From: Thioalkalivibrio sp.
GTDB lineage: Bacteria; Pseudomonadota; Gammaproteobacteria; Ectothiorhodospirales; Ectothiorhodospiraceae
DNA length: 54,433 nucleotides
Direction: 5' to 3'
Assembly (NCBI GenBank): GCA_011389655.1
Contig: JAABTX010000005.1
Span: 1 to 54,433, forward strand
In this document: positions 41,339-50,855 of the stretch, piece after piece
How positions within the stretch are numbered: the stretch's first letter is position 1
How the letters are laid out: every line of letters starts with the position of its first letter
Made by a program: the position numbers and the translations under genes
The notes under the pieces: model-generated
What the model saw: only the letters and a program-made list of their open reading frames with translations
Told to the model about the DNA's origin: nothing
The model's database searches: none

Positions 41339-41540
41339 AGGCCTCTGGCCGCGATGGTCGGGGCGGTTGGGGGATCGCGGCTGGAAGCCGCTCCTACGGC
41401 GCTCCTGCAAGGGGATCGTGTCGGGCTCCGCGGGGTGGTGTCCTTGTGGGAGCGGCCTCTGGCCGCGATGGTGCGTCGGGTTAAGGCAATCGCGGCTGGA
41501 AGCCGCTCCTACGGCGCTCCTACGGCGGTCCTACGCAGCC
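41339..41540. repeat. REP-like family A alternating inverted array
   Basis: Elements at 41339-41357 (truncated, GCCTCTGGCCGCGATGG), 41374-41397 (minus orientation, ends CTCCTAC), 41446-41469 (plus, GTGGGAGCGGCctctGGCCGCGAT) and 41489-41512 (minus). Orientation alternates as in BIMEs. Short CTCCTACGGCG fragments repeat up to 41525. They fill the gap between coq7 and the end of speD. Confidence 0.88.
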
Positions 41541-41558
41541 TCTGCGAGGGCGACCGGC

Positions 41559-42371
41559 TCAGGCTCCGCGGGTCATGTTCTTGCCATAGAAGATCTCCAT
41601 CATCTCGCGCTTCAGCAGCTTGGAGATGCGTGCGGCCTCCCTGGCCGGGTAGTCCTCCTTGCCCAGTCCGAACAGGTAGTTGTCGAGGTCGAAGTCCTTC
41701 AGCACCATCTTGGTGTGGAACAGGTATTCCTGGTACACGTTCACATCCACCATCTGGTACTTGTCCTTGGTGTCGCGCGACAGGAAGTCCTGGATGGAAT
41801 TGATCTTGTGATCGATGAAGTGCTTCTTGCCGCGCACGTCCCGGGTGAAGCCGCGCACGCGGTAGTCCATGATCACGATGTCGGATTCGAAGCTGTGGAT
41901 CAGGTAGTTCAGCGCGCGCAGCGGGGAGATCCGCCCGCAGGTGGAGACGTCGATGTCCGCCCGGAAGGTGGAGATCCCGCCCTCGGGATGGGACTCGGGG
42001 TAGGTGTGCACGGTGATGTGGCTCTTGTCGAGATGGCCGACCACGGTCTCGGGAAGCGGGCCCGGACCCTCGGTATAGCCGATCTTCTCGGTGGCCACCG
42101 GCTCCTCGGAGATCAGCATTGTCACCGAGGCCCCCTGCGGCTCGTAGTCCTGCCGTGAGATGTCGAGGATGTTCGCCCCGATCAGGTGCGCGACATCGGT
42201 GAGGATCTGGGTCAGGCGCGCGGCGTTGTAGGCCTCGTCGATGTAGGCGATGTACTCGTTCCGGTGCCGCTCACCCGCCGCGTAGCAGATGTCGTAGATG
42301 TTGAAGCTCAGGCTCTTGGTCAGGTTGTTGAACCCGTGGAGCTTGATGCGCTTGTCGTGCCGAGCCAGCAT
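41559..42371 (-). CDS. speD: S-adenosylmethionine decarboxylase proenzyme SpeD
   Basis: A 270-residue E. coli-type SAM decarboxylase. [14 protein letters not shown] contains the self-cleavage site between Lys116 and Ser117; Ser117 becomes the pyruvoyl cofactor. FNIYDICYA and [21 protein letters not shown] (catalytic Cys) are conserved. It makes decarboxylated SAM for SpeE. The ATG has GGAGGAGAAGGCC before it. Its codon use matches neighbours; nothing odd. Downstream are REP-like elements. Confidence 0.97.
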   Translation of the reverse strand: MLARHDKRIKLHGFNNLTKSLSFNIYDICYAAGERHRNEYIAYIDEAYNAARLTQILTDVAHLIGANILDISRQDYEPQGASVTMLISEEPVATEKIGYTEGPGPLPETVVGHLDKSHITVHTYPESHPEGGISTFRADIDVSTCGRISPLRALNYLIHSFESDIVIMDYRVRGFTRDVRGKKHFIDHKINSIQDFLSRDTKDKYQMVDVNVYQEYLFHTKMVLKDFDLDNYLFGLGKEDYPAREAARISKLLKREMMEIFYGKNMTRGA

Positions 42372-42438
42372 GGCCTTCTCCTCCAGCCCCGACCAAAGAG
42401 CGCCGAATTTTAGACACCTCGTTCAGGGTGTCAACGAT

Positions 42439-42894
42439 TCATTCCGCTGCCGTGCCAGGTCCCTCCTGGCGCGGGGCCGGCCCCTCGAAGATGCTGAAGT
42501 CGTGGGTAATCTTCGCCGACGCACCGAGCATGATCGAGGCGGAGCAGTAGCGGTTTGCGGAGAGATCCACCGCGCGGGCCACGTGCTTTTCCGAGAGCCC
42601 GTTGCCGTACACGCGGAAATGCACCGCGATCTCGGTGAAGACCTTGGGCACCTTCTCCGAGCGGGTGGCCTCGACGCTGACCTCGCAGTCGAGCACCGGC
42701 TGCCGGGCCTTCTTCAGGATCGCGATCACATCGAAGCTGGTGCAGCCACCCAGCCCGAGCAGCAGCATCTCCATCGGCCGCGCGCCCAGGTTGCGGCCGC
42801 CGAGCTGCGGCGCCCCGTCCATCACCACCGCATGTCCGCTTCCGGTCTCCCCGACGAAGGCCATCCCGTCCAGCCACTTCACCCTCACCTGCAT
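42439..42894 (-). CDS. OsmC/Ohr-family protein, YhfA-like
   Basis: A 151-residue OsmC-fold protein. GLGGCTSFDVIAILKK contains the first conserved Cys and ANRYCSASIMLGASAKI the second; the two cysteines form the thiol-peroxidase pair in the family. RPMEMLLLGL is the conserved helix. It resembles the E. coli YhfA branch, which in many Gammaproteobacteria lies next to crp. Here it lies between speD and trpC, with no crp/vfr. The substrate, probably an organic or sulfur-containing peroxide, is unproven. Confidence 0.88.
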   Translation of the reverse strand: MQVRVKWLDGMAFVGETGSGHAVVMDGAPQLGGRNLGARPMEMLLLGLGGCTSFDVIAILKKARQPVLDCEVSVEATRSEKVPKVFTEIAVHFRVYGNGLSEKHVARAVDLSANRYCSASIMLGASAKITHDFSIFEGPAPRQEGPGTAAE

Positions 42895-42960
42895 GGATTC
42901 ATCTCCTCCCGCGGCCGCCCCGGGGTGCCGCGATCTGACGTATCTGTTGCCGGAACCGGA

Positions 42961-43770
42961 TCAGCCGAACAGCCGCGTCAGGGCCAGGCCCGGATCCGGG
43001 GTACGCATGAAGGCCTCGCCGACCAGAAAGGCCTGGACGCCGGCGGCCTGCATGCGCACGACGTCGGCGGGCTCCCGAATCCCGCTCTCGGTCACCAGCA
43101 GCACCCCGTCCGGAACCTCGGCGCACAGTTCCAGCGTGGTCTCGAGCCGGGTAACGAAGCTGCGCAGATCGCGGTTGTTGATCCCGATCAGATCCGCGCC
43201 GAGCTCCAGCGCACGCGCGAGTTCGGCGCGATCGTGGACCTCGACGAGCACGTCCATTCCCAGGTACCGCGCCTGCCGGTAGAGGTAACCCAGCTGATCG
43301 TCCTTCAGCGCCGCCACGATCAGCAGGATGCAGTCGGCGCCGAGCGCGCGGGCCTCCTCGACCTGATAGGCATCGATCACGAAGTCCTTGCGCAGCAGGG
43401 GCAAACTGCATGCCGCGCGCGCCTGTTGCAGGTAGACGTCCGCGCCCTGGAAGAAGTCGGCATCGGTGAGTACCGAGAGGCAGGTCGCACCACTCTCGGC
43501 GTAGGCGCGCGCAATCGCGACCGGGTCGAAGTCCTCTCGCAGGAGGCCCCTGCTGGGGCTGGCCTTCTTGATCTCCGCAATCACCGCGGGACGTCCCGCG
43601 TCGATGCGCTCCAGCAGGGCCGCCCGGAAGCCGCGCGGCGGTTCCGCCACCGCAGCGAGCGCCGAGAGTTCGCTGCGCGCCAGCAGGCTCGAGCGCTCGT
43701 CGATCTCCTCGCGCTTGCGGGCAAGGATCCGCTGCAGCACGTCAGGTGCCTGGGCGCTGCCGGCGGTCAC
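42961..43770 (-). CDS. trpC: Indole-3-glycerol phosphate synthase TrpC
   Basis: A 269-residue TIM barrel without a fused Trp[18 protein letters not shown] starts the enzyme, and [18 protein letters not shown] has the catalytic Lys and Ser. [41 protein letters not shown] and [11 protein letters not shown] complete the family motifs. Start is taken as GTG at 43770, overlapping the trpD stop as GTGA with GGAG eight bases before it; GTG at 43779 is also possible. Last gene of trpG-trpD-trpC. Confidence 0.95.
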   Translation of the reverse strand: MTAGSAQAPDVLQRILARKREEIDERSSLLARSELSALAAVAEPPRGFRAALLERIDAGRPAVIAEIKKASPSRGLLREDFDPVAIARAYAESGATCLSVLTDADFFQGADVYLQQARAACSLPLLRKDFVIDAYQVEEARALGADCILLIVAALKDDQLGYLYRQARYLGMDVLVEVHDRAELARALELGADLIGINNRDLRSFVTRLETTLELCAEVPDGVLLVTESGIREPADVVRMQAAGVQAFLVGEAFMRTPDPGLALTRLFG

Positions 43771-44798
43771 GGCTTCCACTCCGGCAGTTCCGCGGTGAGT
43801 TGCGCAAGCTGCCGCAGCCGCTCGGCCGCGGCGCCGCTGTCGATGGCCCGAGCCGAGGCGGCCACGCCCTCGGCGTGACTGGAGGCACTACCGCTCACAT
43901 ACACCGCCGCGCCCGCGTTCAGCAGCACGATGTCGCGGGCGGGGCCGGGCTCGCCGTCGAGCACCGCGCGGATCATCGCCGCCGAGGCCTCGACCGAATC
44001 GACCCGAATGCGCTCGGACGGCGCCAGCGGAAGGCCGAAGTCCTCGGGCGACAGGCGGTATTCGCGAATCGCGCCAGCGCGCAATTCCGCGACTCCGGTC
44101 GGGGCCGATATGCTGATCTCGTCCAGGCCGTCCTCTGCATGCACCACCAGCACGTGCCGGCTGCCCAGTTTCTGCAGGGCCTCGGCGAGCGGCCTGACCC
44201 AGTCCGGCGAAAAGACGCCCAGCACCTGGTTCGGGGCCCCGGCCGGGTTGGTCAGCGGCCCGAGCAGGTTGAAGATGGTCCGCACGCCCAGTTCACGGCG
44301 CGGCCCTATCGCGTGGCGCATCGCGCCGTGATGGGCGGGAGCGAACAGGAAGCCGACCCCGACGCGGTCGATGCAGGCCGCCACGCCCTCGGGCGCGATG
44401 CCCAGGCCAACACCCAGCGCCTGCAGCACGTCCGCACTGCCCGAGTTCGAGGACACCGAGCGGTTGCCGTGCTTGGCCACGCGCGCACCGGCGGCGGCGG
44501 CCACCAGCGCGGAGGCGGTGGAGATGTTGAAGGTGCCCGAGGCGTCGCCGCCGGTGCCACAGGTATCCACCAGCCCCTCGGTGGCCACCTCCACCCGAGT
44601 GGCCAGTTCGCGCATCACGCGCGCGGCCGCGACGATCTCGTCGGGCGTCTCGCCCTTGATCCGCAGCGCGACCAGCAGGGCCCCGATCTGGGCCGGGGTG
44701 GCCTGGCCGGTCATCACCGATTCCATCACCGAGACCATGGCCCTGGCTTCGAGGTCCTGCCCCTCGATCAGTGCCGCGATTGCTTCCTGTATCTTCAC
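43767..44798 (-). CDS. trpD: Anthranilate phosphoribosyltransferase TrpD
   Basis: A 343-residue enzyme. [18 protein letters not shown] is the PRPP phosphate-binding motif, [23 protein letters not shown] follows, and [36 protein letters not shown] completes it. It transfers phosphoribose to anthranilate. It overlaps trpC by four bases and lies 79 bp after trpG. Monofunctional TrpD, not fused to TrpG. Confidence 0.97.
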   Translation of the reverse strand: MKIQEAIAALIEGQDLEARAMVSVMESVMTGQATPAQIGALLVALRIKGETPDEIVAAARVMRELATRVEVATEGLVDTCGTGGDASGTFNISTASALVAAAAGARVAKHGNRSVSSNSGSADVLQALGVGLGIAPEGVAACIDRVGVGFLFAPAHHGAMRHAIGPRRELGVRTIFNLLGPLTNPAGAPNQVLGVFSPDWVRPLAEALQKLGSRHVLVVHAEDGLDEISISAPTGVAELRAGAIREYRLSPEDFGLPLAPSERIRVDSVEASAAMIRAVLDGEPGPARDIVLLNAGAAVYVSGSASSHAEGVAASARAIDSGAAAERLRQLAQLTAELPEWKP

Positions 44799-44877
44799 CC
44801 GCCACTCCTGGTCCGCGTCGCGCTCAACAATGGTGCGCCAGTGTAACCGGGCGCGCCCCGGCAGACGACCCGCGAGC

Positions 44878-45471
44878 TCAGGCGGCTGCCGGAAGACGCT
44901 TCAGGAAGTTGCGCAGCAGATCGTGACCGTGCCGGGTCAGGATGGACTCCGGGTGGAACTGCACGCCCTCCACCGGCAGGCTCCGGTGGCGGACGCCCAT
45001 GATCTCGTCCACCGTGCCGGACTCGTCGCGGGTCCAGGCGGTGATCTCCAGGCAGTCCGGCAGGCTGTCCTGTTCGATCACCAGCGAGTGGTAGCGTGTG
45101 GCCTCGAAGGGGTTGTCCAGCCCCTGGAACACGCCGAGGCCCGAGTGGAAGACCATGGAGGTCTTGCCGTGCATGATCGCCTTCGCGTGCCCCACCCGTC
45201 CGCCAAAGGCCTGGCCTATGGCCTGGTGGCCGAGACAGACGCCCAGCAGGGGGATTTCGCCCGCCAGGCTGCGGATCACGTCCAGAGACACGCCCGCCTC
45301 GTTTGGCGTGCAGGGGCCCGGAGAGATCACGATGCCGTCCGGGGCGATCCGGCGCACGCCTTCGACATCGATCCGGTCGTTGCGGTGCACGACCACCTCC
45401 GCCCCGAGTTCGCCCAGGTACTGCACCAGGTTGAAGGTGAAGGAGTCGTAGTTGTCGATCATCAGGATCAT
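44878..45471 (-). CDS. trpG: Anthranilate synthase glutamine amidotransferase subunit TrpG
   Basis: A 197-residue class I glutaminase. [22 protein letters not shown] is the N-terminal motif, [12 protein letters not shown] the oxyanion strand, [16 protein letters not shown] contains the nucleophile Cys, and VQFHPESI the catalytic His-Glu pair. It supplies ammonia to TrpE, encoded 2.3 kb away. The ATG at 45471 is the standard start. It could also serve 4-amino-4-deoxychorismate synthesis. Confidence 0.96.
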   Translation of the reverse strand: MILMIDNYDSFTFNLVQYLGELGAEVVVHRNDRIDVEGVRRIAPDGIVISPGPCTPNEAGVSLDVIRSLAGEIPLLGVCLGHQAIGQAFGGRVGHAKAIMHGKTSMVFHSGLGVFQGLDNPFEATRYHSLVIEQDSLPDCLEITAWTRDESGTVDEIMGVRHRSLPVEGVQFHPESILTRHGHDLLRNFLKRLPAAA

Positions 45472-45681
45472 GCGCTGGAAGCCCTGTGGTCGCTGCGGTT
45501 GGCCGTCAGCGCGGAGGATGGCGGGGACGGGGCCCGGATGGCCGGTGATTGTCGCCCAGATCGAGGATTCGATAAACCTCTGCCCCCGACGCCGGGCACC
45601 GCAGGCACCAGCGGGTTGAATTTCCGGGCCGTCCACGCGGTCCGAGCCTGCGGAACCACGGCTTCCCGAGGAGAGAGAATC

Positions 45682-46269
45682 ATGCCTTCACGGTTCATTG
45701 CCCTGTTGCTTGCCGCATTGCTGTTCATCCCCGCCGCACTGGCCGCCGAAGGCCCTGCTCCGCTGATCGAGGAGATGCAGGCGGGCGGGCTGGTGATCTA
45801 CTGGCGTCACGCCAAGACCGACCGGAGTCAGCGCGATACCGACCTGTCCGACATCAACCGCTGCGAGACGCAGCGCAACCTGAACGCCGAGGGGCGGCGC
45901 GAGGCACGGCGTGTCGGCCAGGCCTTCGAGCGCCACGGCATCCCGGTCGGGGATGTGCTGACGAGCGATTTCTGCCGCAACCGGGACACCGCGGAACTGG
46001 CCTTCGGTCGCTACGAGCGGTTGGACGGGCTGTTCAACCTGCCCGCCACGCGCGACCCGGCCCGGCGCGAACGGCTCGTCTCCGCGCTGCGCGAGATGCT
46101 GGCGACCCCGCCCGCCGACGCGGCGGAGAACACGGTGATCGTGGGGCACAACCTGAACCTGCGCGCGGCCGCGAACGTGTTCGTCGACGAGGGCGGCATT
46201 GCGGTCTTTCAGCCGCTCGGAGGCGACGGATTCCGGCATCTTGGCAGCCTGCGGCCCGAGGACCTCTGA
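45682..46269 (+). CDS. Secreted histidine phosphatase superfamily protein
   Basis: A 195-residue protein with signal peptide ([24 protein letters not shown]). [15 protein letters not shown] has the RH phosphohistidine dyad with Ala after it instead of the usual Gly, and VGHNLNLRA supplies the second His. [17 protein letters not shown] fits branch 1. GGAGAGAGAATC precedes the ATG. It is divergent from trpG and upstream of the IscR-like gene. Substrate unknown. Confidence 0.82.
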   Translation: MPSRFIALLLAALLFIPAALAAEGPAPLIEEMQAGGLVIYWRHAKTDRSQRDTDLSDINRCETQRNLNAEGRREARRVGQAFERHGIPVGDVLTSDFCRNRDTAELAFGRYERLDGLFNLPATRDPARRERLVSALREMLATPPADAAENTVIVGHNLNLRAAANVFVDEGGIAVFQPLGGDGFRHLGSLRPEDL

Positions 46270-46332
46270 GCCGCGGCGAGAGGAACCGCGAGTCGCCACC
46301 GTCCTGCGCACACACAGTCCGACCCGTCATTC

Positions 46333-46361
46333 TTGACTACCACACTTGGTCTTTGATCTAA
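46333..46361 (+). promoter_or_regulatory. Candidate sigma-70 promoter of the IscR-like gene
   Basis: TTGACT (46333-46338) is followed after about 17 bases by ATCTAA (46356-46361), about 30 bases before the start codon. The -35 is near consensus and the -10 weak. The extra bases ACCACACTTGG between them may hold a regulator site, but no known IscR box was identified. Confidence 0.4.
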
Positions 46362-46393
46362 TGCCGAACAAGCACAAAAGCCAGGAGTCCGCG

Positions 46394-46879
46394 ATGAAAC
46401 TCTCGACCAAGGGCCGTTTCGCCATTACCGCGATGATGGACATCGCCATCCACGAGCGCACCGGACCGGTGACGCTGATCGGCATCTCCGAGCGGCAGGG
46501 GATATCGATGTCCTACCTTGAGCAGATGTTCGCAAAGCTGCGCAAGGGTGGACTCGTCGAGGGAATCCGCGGTCCGGGCGGCGGTTACCGCCTGGCGCGG
46601 CGTCCCGAGCAGGTCAGCGTTGCCGACATCATCGACGCACTCGGCGACACGATGAACCTGACCCGGCTGAAGCAGCACCAGGACGAGACCGAAGCGGAAG
46701 AGGAGCCGCCGCTGACCGAGAAGCTCTGGATGGAATTCGACCAGCAGCTACACGACTTCCTCGACGGCATCACGCTGGATCAGTTCGCCAATCACCCGGA
46801 GGTGCTCAAGGTGCTCGGGAAACAGGACATAAGGCAGTATCGCCCGCGGCATCACTTCATCTTCGACAACGCGGCCTGA
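46394..46879 (+). CDS. Rrf2-family regulator, IscR homologue lacking all cysteines
   Basis: A 161-residue Rrf2 regulator close to IscR: KLSTKGRFAITAMMDIAIHERTGPVTLIGISERQGISMSYLEQMFAKLRKGGLVEGIRGPGGGYRLAR is the winged helix with Glu43 as in IscR. The region that holds Cys92, Cys98 and Cys104 in E. coli IscR is RLKQHQDETEAEEEPPLTEKLW here, so the cluster ligands are absent; the whole protein has no cysteine. The tail TLDQFANHPEVLKVLGKQ is also IscR-like. AGGAG precedes the ATG by seven bases. It is alone, without isc genes. Confidence 0.87.
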   Translation: MKLSTKGRFAITAMMDIAIHERTGPVTLIGISERQGISMSYLEQMFAKLRKGGLVEGIRGPGGGYRLARRPEQVSVADIIDALGDTMNLTRLKQHQDETEAEEEPPLTEKLWMEFDQQLHDFLDGITLDQFANHPEVLKVLGKQDIRQYRPRHHFIFDNAA

Positions 46880-46884
46880 AGGAT

Positions 46885-46910
46885 CCGGGCCCCGGCACGC
46901 CGGGGCCCGG
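46885..46910. terminator. Strong hairpin between convergent genes
   Basis: CCGGGCCCCGG-CACG-CCGGGGCCCGG: an 11-bp perfect stem with a four-base loop, six bases after the IscR-like stop and 18 bases before the hydrolase stop. No T-run follows, so termination may need Rho or rely on the stem alone. Confidence 0.55.
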
Positions 46911-46927
46911 GCACCCCATGTCTGCGG

Positions 46928-47731
46928 TCAGCGCTCGGACTCCCCGACGCTCTGCGAAAACAGGGCGGCGAGAATCGTGCCGTCACTCCCCGCCAGTGCG
47001 TGCCCGCCCGGACTCAGCAACCGCTCGGCCCGCCCCCTGAGATCCGACACGCGGTTGAGATCCTGCAGCATCGGTTCCACGACCGTATCCGCCATCCGCA
47101 CGATGCCCACATAGCGGATGTCCGGATGGGTCTGGTGACTGAGCCAGCGCAGCACGTTGCCGGACTGGTCCGGGCTGATTCCGGAGTACAGCTCCAGGAG
47201 CTGCCGGAGATCAGACTGGCCCAGGAGCGGCGTGTAGGTGCCGAGCGGCGACTGCCAGAAGAAATCGCCAAGCTGGATCATCGTGCCGTCCACATGGGGA
47301 CTGGCGATGGTGATCAGCGCAGACACCTCCGGGCGCTTGCGCGTGACCAGGGAATAACGCGCCACGATACCGGCCAGGGAGTGGGCAACCAGGATCACGG
47401 GCTCGTCGGGATGGCGCCGCGTGACCGCATCGAGGTAGAGGTTCAGCCACTCGGCCTGCATCGAGATCGGCCGCTCGGTGGGCATCACCAGGGTGTAGAA
47501 CAGCCTGCTTCTGGCCTCGGGCGAGCGGTCGAATTCCACGCCGCGAACCGACGGCAGCATCTGTCCGCCGTCGATCCAGCCCGAGGCCACCAGCGGAACC
47601 GTGACGCCGGCCTCGCGGAAGGGGTGGGTCTGCTGCTGGGACTGAACCCCGGGGATCAGCAGCATCACCTGCGCCAGCGCCGCTTGCGGCAAGAGCCCCA
47701 GCAGCAGCAGAAACAGGGTTGCGCGCAGCAT
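46928..47731 (-). CDS. Secreted alpha/beta hydrolase
   Basis: A 267-residue hydrolase with signal peptide MLRATLFLLLLGLLPQAALAQ. VILVAHSLAGIVARYSLV contains the nucleophile Ser118 in AHSLAG (a variant of GxSxG), and LITIASPHVDGTM follows as in lipase/PGAP1-like enzymes. HALAGSDGTIL may supply the catalytic His. It lies 17 bp after trpE, apparently in the same transcript, and just before the convergent IscR-like gene. Substrate, probably an ester, is unknown. An open frame continues upstream to 49069 but reads through trpE. Confidence 0.75.
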   Translation of the reverse strand: MLRATLFLLLLGLLPQAALAQVMLLIPGVQSQQQTHPFREAGVTVPLVASGWIDGGQMLPSVRGVEFDRSPEARSRLFYTLVMPTERPISMQAEWLNLYLDAVTRRHPDEPVILVAHSLAGIVARYSLVTRKRPEVSALITIASPHVDGTMIQLGDFFWQSPLGTYTPLLGQSDLRQLLELYSGISPDQSGNVLRWLSHQTHPDIRYVGIVRMADTVVEPMLQDLNRVSDLRGRAERLLSPGGHALAGSDGTILAALFSQSVGESER

Positions 47732-47748
47732 GCGTCGGGCGCTGCCGC

Positions 47749-49230
47749 TCAGGCGCGACGCGGACTCAACCCGGAAATGGCCATCTCCGCGGCACGCACC
47801 ACCGCCCGGCCCTTGTTCAAGGTCTCTTGCCACTCGTTCTCCGGCACTGAGTCGTACACCACTCCCGCACCCGCCTGGATATGCAGCACGCCATCGTGCA
47901 GGACGGCGGTGCGGATCGCGATCGCGGTATCCATGTTCCCGGACCACGAGAGATAACCGACAGCTCCAGCATAAACGCCCCGCTTGACCGGCTCCAGTTC
48001 CTGGATGATCTCCAGTGCCCGGATCTTCGGAGCGCCGCTGACCGTGCCCGCCGGGAAGGTCGCGCGCAGCACGTCCATCGCGCTCAGGCCGGGCTTCAGC
48101 AGGCCCTCCACGTTGGACACGATGTGCATCACGTGCGAATAGCGCTCGACCACCATCGTATCGGTGACCTTCACGGTCCCGGTGCTGGCGACCCGCCCCA
48201 CGTCGTTCCGCCCAAGGTCGATCAGCATCAGGTGCTCGGCCCGCTCCTTGGGGTCCGCCAGCAGCTCCGTCTCGAGGGCCTGGTCCTCCTCGGGGCTGCG
48301 ACCGCGGGGGCGGGTCCCCGCGATCGGGCGCACCGTGACCCGTTCCTCCTCGAGACGCACCAGGATCTCCGGCGAGGCCCCCACCACGTGGTGATCGCCG
48401 AGATCCATGTAGTACATGTACGGGGAGGGATTCAGTCCGCGCAGTGCACGGTAAAGATCCAGGGGCGGCGCGCTGAACGGGACGCTCATGCGCTGCGCCA
48501 GCACCACCTGCATCACGTCGCCGTCGATGATGTACTGCTGTGCCCGGGCCACCGCGGACTTGAAGTCCCCGCCGGACCAGCCGGCGGAGTACTCCGGCAC
48601 CGCGTGCGGTCTCGGGTGTGGCTGCGGCCGCTCGAAGGGCTCGAGCAGCCGGGCCTCGAGCCGGTCCAGCCGCCGGGAGGCCTCCGCCTGGCCATCGGCA
48701 CGCGAGGTATCCGCGTGCACCACCAGGTAGAGCCGGCCGGCGAGGTTGTCGAACACCACCACCTCGTCGGACACCATCAGCAGGATGTCCGGAAGCCCGA
48801 GGGCATCGGGCTTGTGCCGGCCGGCCAGCCGTGACTCGATCAGCTGCACGGTCTCGAAGCCGAAATAGCCGACCAGGCCGCCGGTGAAGCGGGGCAATCC
48901 CCCGAGGTCCGGCACCCGGAAGCGGGCCTGGAATTCCTCGATCCAGGCCAGCGGATCGGCATGCTCGAGGCTCTCCACGACCACCCCGTCTGTCTCCACC
49001 TCGATCTGGTGGCCACGCACCCGCAGTAGCGTGCGCGCCGGGAGGCCGATAAACGAATAGCGCCCCCACTTCTCGCCGCCCTGCACCGATTCGAACAGGT
49101 AGGTGAAGGGCTGGTTGCCCAGTTTCATGAAGATCGACAGCGGGGTGTCGAGATCCGCCAGCACCTCCCGCACCAGCGGAATGCGGTTGTGACCCTCGGC
49201 CACCAGGCGGTCGTACTGCTCAGGTGCCAT
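47749..49230 (-). CDS. trpE: Anthranilate synthase component I TrpE
   Basis: A 493-residue chorismate-utilising enzyme. PLSIFMKL and YSFIG are the feedback-site regions (Trp binding), and [66 protein letters not shown] and [21 protein letters not shown] are active-site segments. It pairs with TrpG. The ATG at 49230 (MAPEQYDRL) is preferred over the GTG two codons earlier. It follows gph by 39 bp in rpe-gph-trpE, an order conserved in Gammaproteobacteria. Confidence 0.97.
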   Translation of the reverse strand: MAPEQYDRLVAEGHNRIPLVREVLADLDTPLSIFMKLGNQPFTYLFESVQGGEKWGRYSFIGLPARTLLRVRGHQIEVETDGVVVESLEHADPLAWIEEFQARFRVPDLGGLPRFTGGLVGYFGFETVQLIESRLAGRHKPDALGLPDILLMVSDEVVVFDNLAGRLYLVVHADTSRADGQAEASRRLDRLEARLLEPFERPQPHPRPHAVPEYSAGWSGGDFKSAVARAQQYIIDGDVMQVVLAQRMSVPFSAPPLDLYRALRGLNPSPYMYYMDLGDHHVVGASPEILVRLEEERVTVRPIAGTRPRGRSPEEDQALETELLADPKERAEHLMLIDLGRNDVGRVASTGTVKVTDTMVVERYSHVMHIVSNVEGLLKPGLSAMDVLRATFPAGTVSGAPKIRALEIIQELEPVKRGVYAGAVGYLSWSGNMDTAIAIRTAVLHDGVLHIQAGAGVVYDSVPENEWQETLNKGRAVVRAAEMAISGLSPRRA

Positions 49231-49269
49231 GGCCACCCGGCGGCGGTCCGTCGCCCTCGCCGTACTGCA

Positions 49270-49953
49270 TCAGGCGGCCTCGGGCTGCAGCAGGGGCGGC
49301 AGCTCGTCCAGGCGGTCGAGCACGGCGTCCGGACCTTCCGCGCGGATGTCCTCGCCGTGATTGTATCCATAGCTCATGCACACGATCCGGAAGCCGGCCG
49401 CCCGTGCCGCCTTCACGTCGCTGCGGGAGTCGCCGATCATCAGCGACTCCCCGGGCGTCACGCCGAGTTCCGCGGCGGCGTGCAGCAGGGGCGCCGGGTG
49501 CGGCTTGCTGAATTCCAGCGTGTCACCCGAGACGACGATCGAGAATCGATCCAGGATGCCCTTGTCGCGCAGCAGCGGCAGCGTGAAGCGCTCGGCCTTG
49601 TTGGTCACGCAGCCCAGGCGGAAGCCCTCGGCCTGAAGTTGGTCGAGACCTTCGCGCACTCCCGGATACAGTCGGCTGCGCCGCGAGGTGTTCTCCTGGT
49701 ACACGCGCATGAAGGCCGGCAGCGCCCGGTCATAGAGCTCGGGATCCGGATCGCCATCGAGATCGTTCACCAGCGCGCGCTTGACCAGGCGTTCGACGCC
49801 ATTGCCGACCCACTTGCGCACGGCCCGCTCGCCACGCCGCGGCAGGCCAAGCTCGTCCATCATCGCATCGACGCTGAAGGCCAGGTCGGGCACGCTGTCG
49901 ACCAGCGTGCCGTCCAGGTCGATGAGGATCATCCGGGGACGCGGCAGGGGCAC
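49270..49953 (-). CDS. gph: Phosphoglycolate phosphatase Gph
   Basis: A 227-residue HAD phosphatase. MILIDLDGTLVDSVPDL has the nucleophile Asp; GCVTNKAERF, LEFSKPHPAPL and MIGDSRSDVKAARAAGF give motifs II to IV. It removes 2-phosphoglycolate made by Rubisco oxygenation or DNA repair. Start GTG at 49953, with CCGGAG ten bases before it; ATG at 49932 is possible. It is between rpe (14 bp) and trpE (39 bp). Confidence 0.94.
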   Translation of the reverse strand: MPLPRPRMILIDLDGTLVDSVPDLAFSVDAMMDELGLPRRGERAVRKWVGNGVERLVKRALVNDLDGDPDPELYDRALPAFMRVYQENTSRRSRLYPGVREGLDQLQAEGFRLGCVTNKAERFTLPLLRDKGILDRFSIVVSGDTLEFSKPHPAPLLHAAAELGVTPGESLMIGDSRSDVKAARAAGFRIVCMSYGYNHGEDIRAEGPDAVLDRLDELPPLLQPEAA

Positions 49954-49967
49954 GGCGGCACTCCGGG

Positions 49968-50657
49968 TCAGGCCTGGGCGAGCTCTTCGCGCATCCTGCG
50001 CACGACGCTGTCGTAGTGGTTCGGGTCGGTGTCACTGGCCGCACCGAAGATCGCGGAACCGGCGACGAAGGTGTCCGCGCCGGCGGCCTTGACCTCGCGG
50101 ATGTTGTCCGCCTTCACGCCGCCGTCGACCTCGAGCCGGATCTCGCGCCCGGACTCCTCGATGCGCCGGCGCGCCTCGCGCAGCTTGTCCAGCGTCGCAG
50201 GGATGAACTTCTGGCCGCCAAAGCCCGGGTTCACGGACATCAGCAGGATCATGTCGATCTTGTCCATCACGTAGTCGAGGTGCGACAGCGGCGTTGCCGG
50301 GTTGAAGACCAGACCGGCCTTGCAGCCCTCGGACTTGATCAGCTGCAGGGTGCGGTCGATGTGGTCCGAGGCCTCGGGATGAAAGGTGATGTAGGTGGCC
50401 CCGGCCTGCGCGAAATCGGGCACGATGCGGTCTACCGGCTTGACCATCAGGTGCACGTCGATCGGCACGGTCACGCCGTGTTTGCGCAGGGCCTCGCAGA
50501 CCAGCGGGCCGATCGTCAGATTGGGCACATAGTGATTGTCCATCACGTCGAAGTGCACGATGTCGGCGCCGGCGCGCAGCACGTTGTCGACCTCCTCCCC
50601 GAGGCGGGCGAAGTCGGCGGACAGGATGGAAGGGGCAATCAGATCGGGAAGGGCCAT
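49968..50657 (-). CDS. rpe: Ribulose-phosphate 3-epimerase Rpe
   Basis: A 229-residue TIM barrel. [16 protein letters not shown] starts it, [20 protein letters not shown] has the catalytic Asp and metal residues, [22 protein letters not shown] and [12 protein letters not shown] follow. It interconverts ribulose-5-phosphate and xylulose-5-phosphate in the pentose phosphate and Calvin pathways. First gene of rpe-gph-trpE. Nearby 50658-50855 is non-coding. Confidence 0.96.
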   Translation of the reverse strand: MALPDLIAPSILSADFARLGEEVDNVLRAGADIVHFDVMDNHYVPNLTIGPLVCEALRKHGVTVPIDVHLMVKPVDRIVPDFAQAGATYITFHPEASDHIDRTLQLIKSEGCKAGLVFNPATPLSHLDYVMDKIDMILLMSVNPGFGGQKFIPATLDKLREARRRIEESGREIRLEVDGGVKADNIREVKAAGADTFVAGSAIFGAASDTDPNHYDSVVRRMREELAQA

Positions 50658-50773
50658 GGGAACCTCGCGGTCGGAACCAGTTGCACGCCCGCGCCAGGAC
50701 GGCGCACGGCGTAGCCGCTAGACTTTACCGGAAGGCCTGGCGCTAGGCAAAACCGGTGGAGCTCCCCTGGAAC

Positions 50774-50808
50774 GAAAGAGGCCGCCGCGAGTGGAGCTTG
50801 CGGCGGCC
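50774..50808 (-). terminator. Rho-independent terminator of the cytochrome c gene
   Basis: On the minus strand GGCCGCCGC is followed by AAGCTCCACTC, GCGGCGGCC and then TCTTTCG, about 47 bases past the cytochrome stop. The stem is nine perfect G-C pairs. The T-tract is short. Confidence 0.7.
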
Positions 50809-50855
50809 CTGTCAGCCCGTCGGGGTGCAGTCCGGAGACTGCGATGCCGGGGGTA

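Noticed and set aside
45472-45681. trp leader peptide and attenuator upstream of trpG
   Set aside because: No short frame with consecutive Trp codons or alternative hairpins was found.
46928-49069. 713-codon minus-strand open frame joining the hydrolase to upstream sequence
   Set aside because: Upstream of 47731 the frame lies out of frame within trpE; the signal peptide at 47731 gives a proper start.
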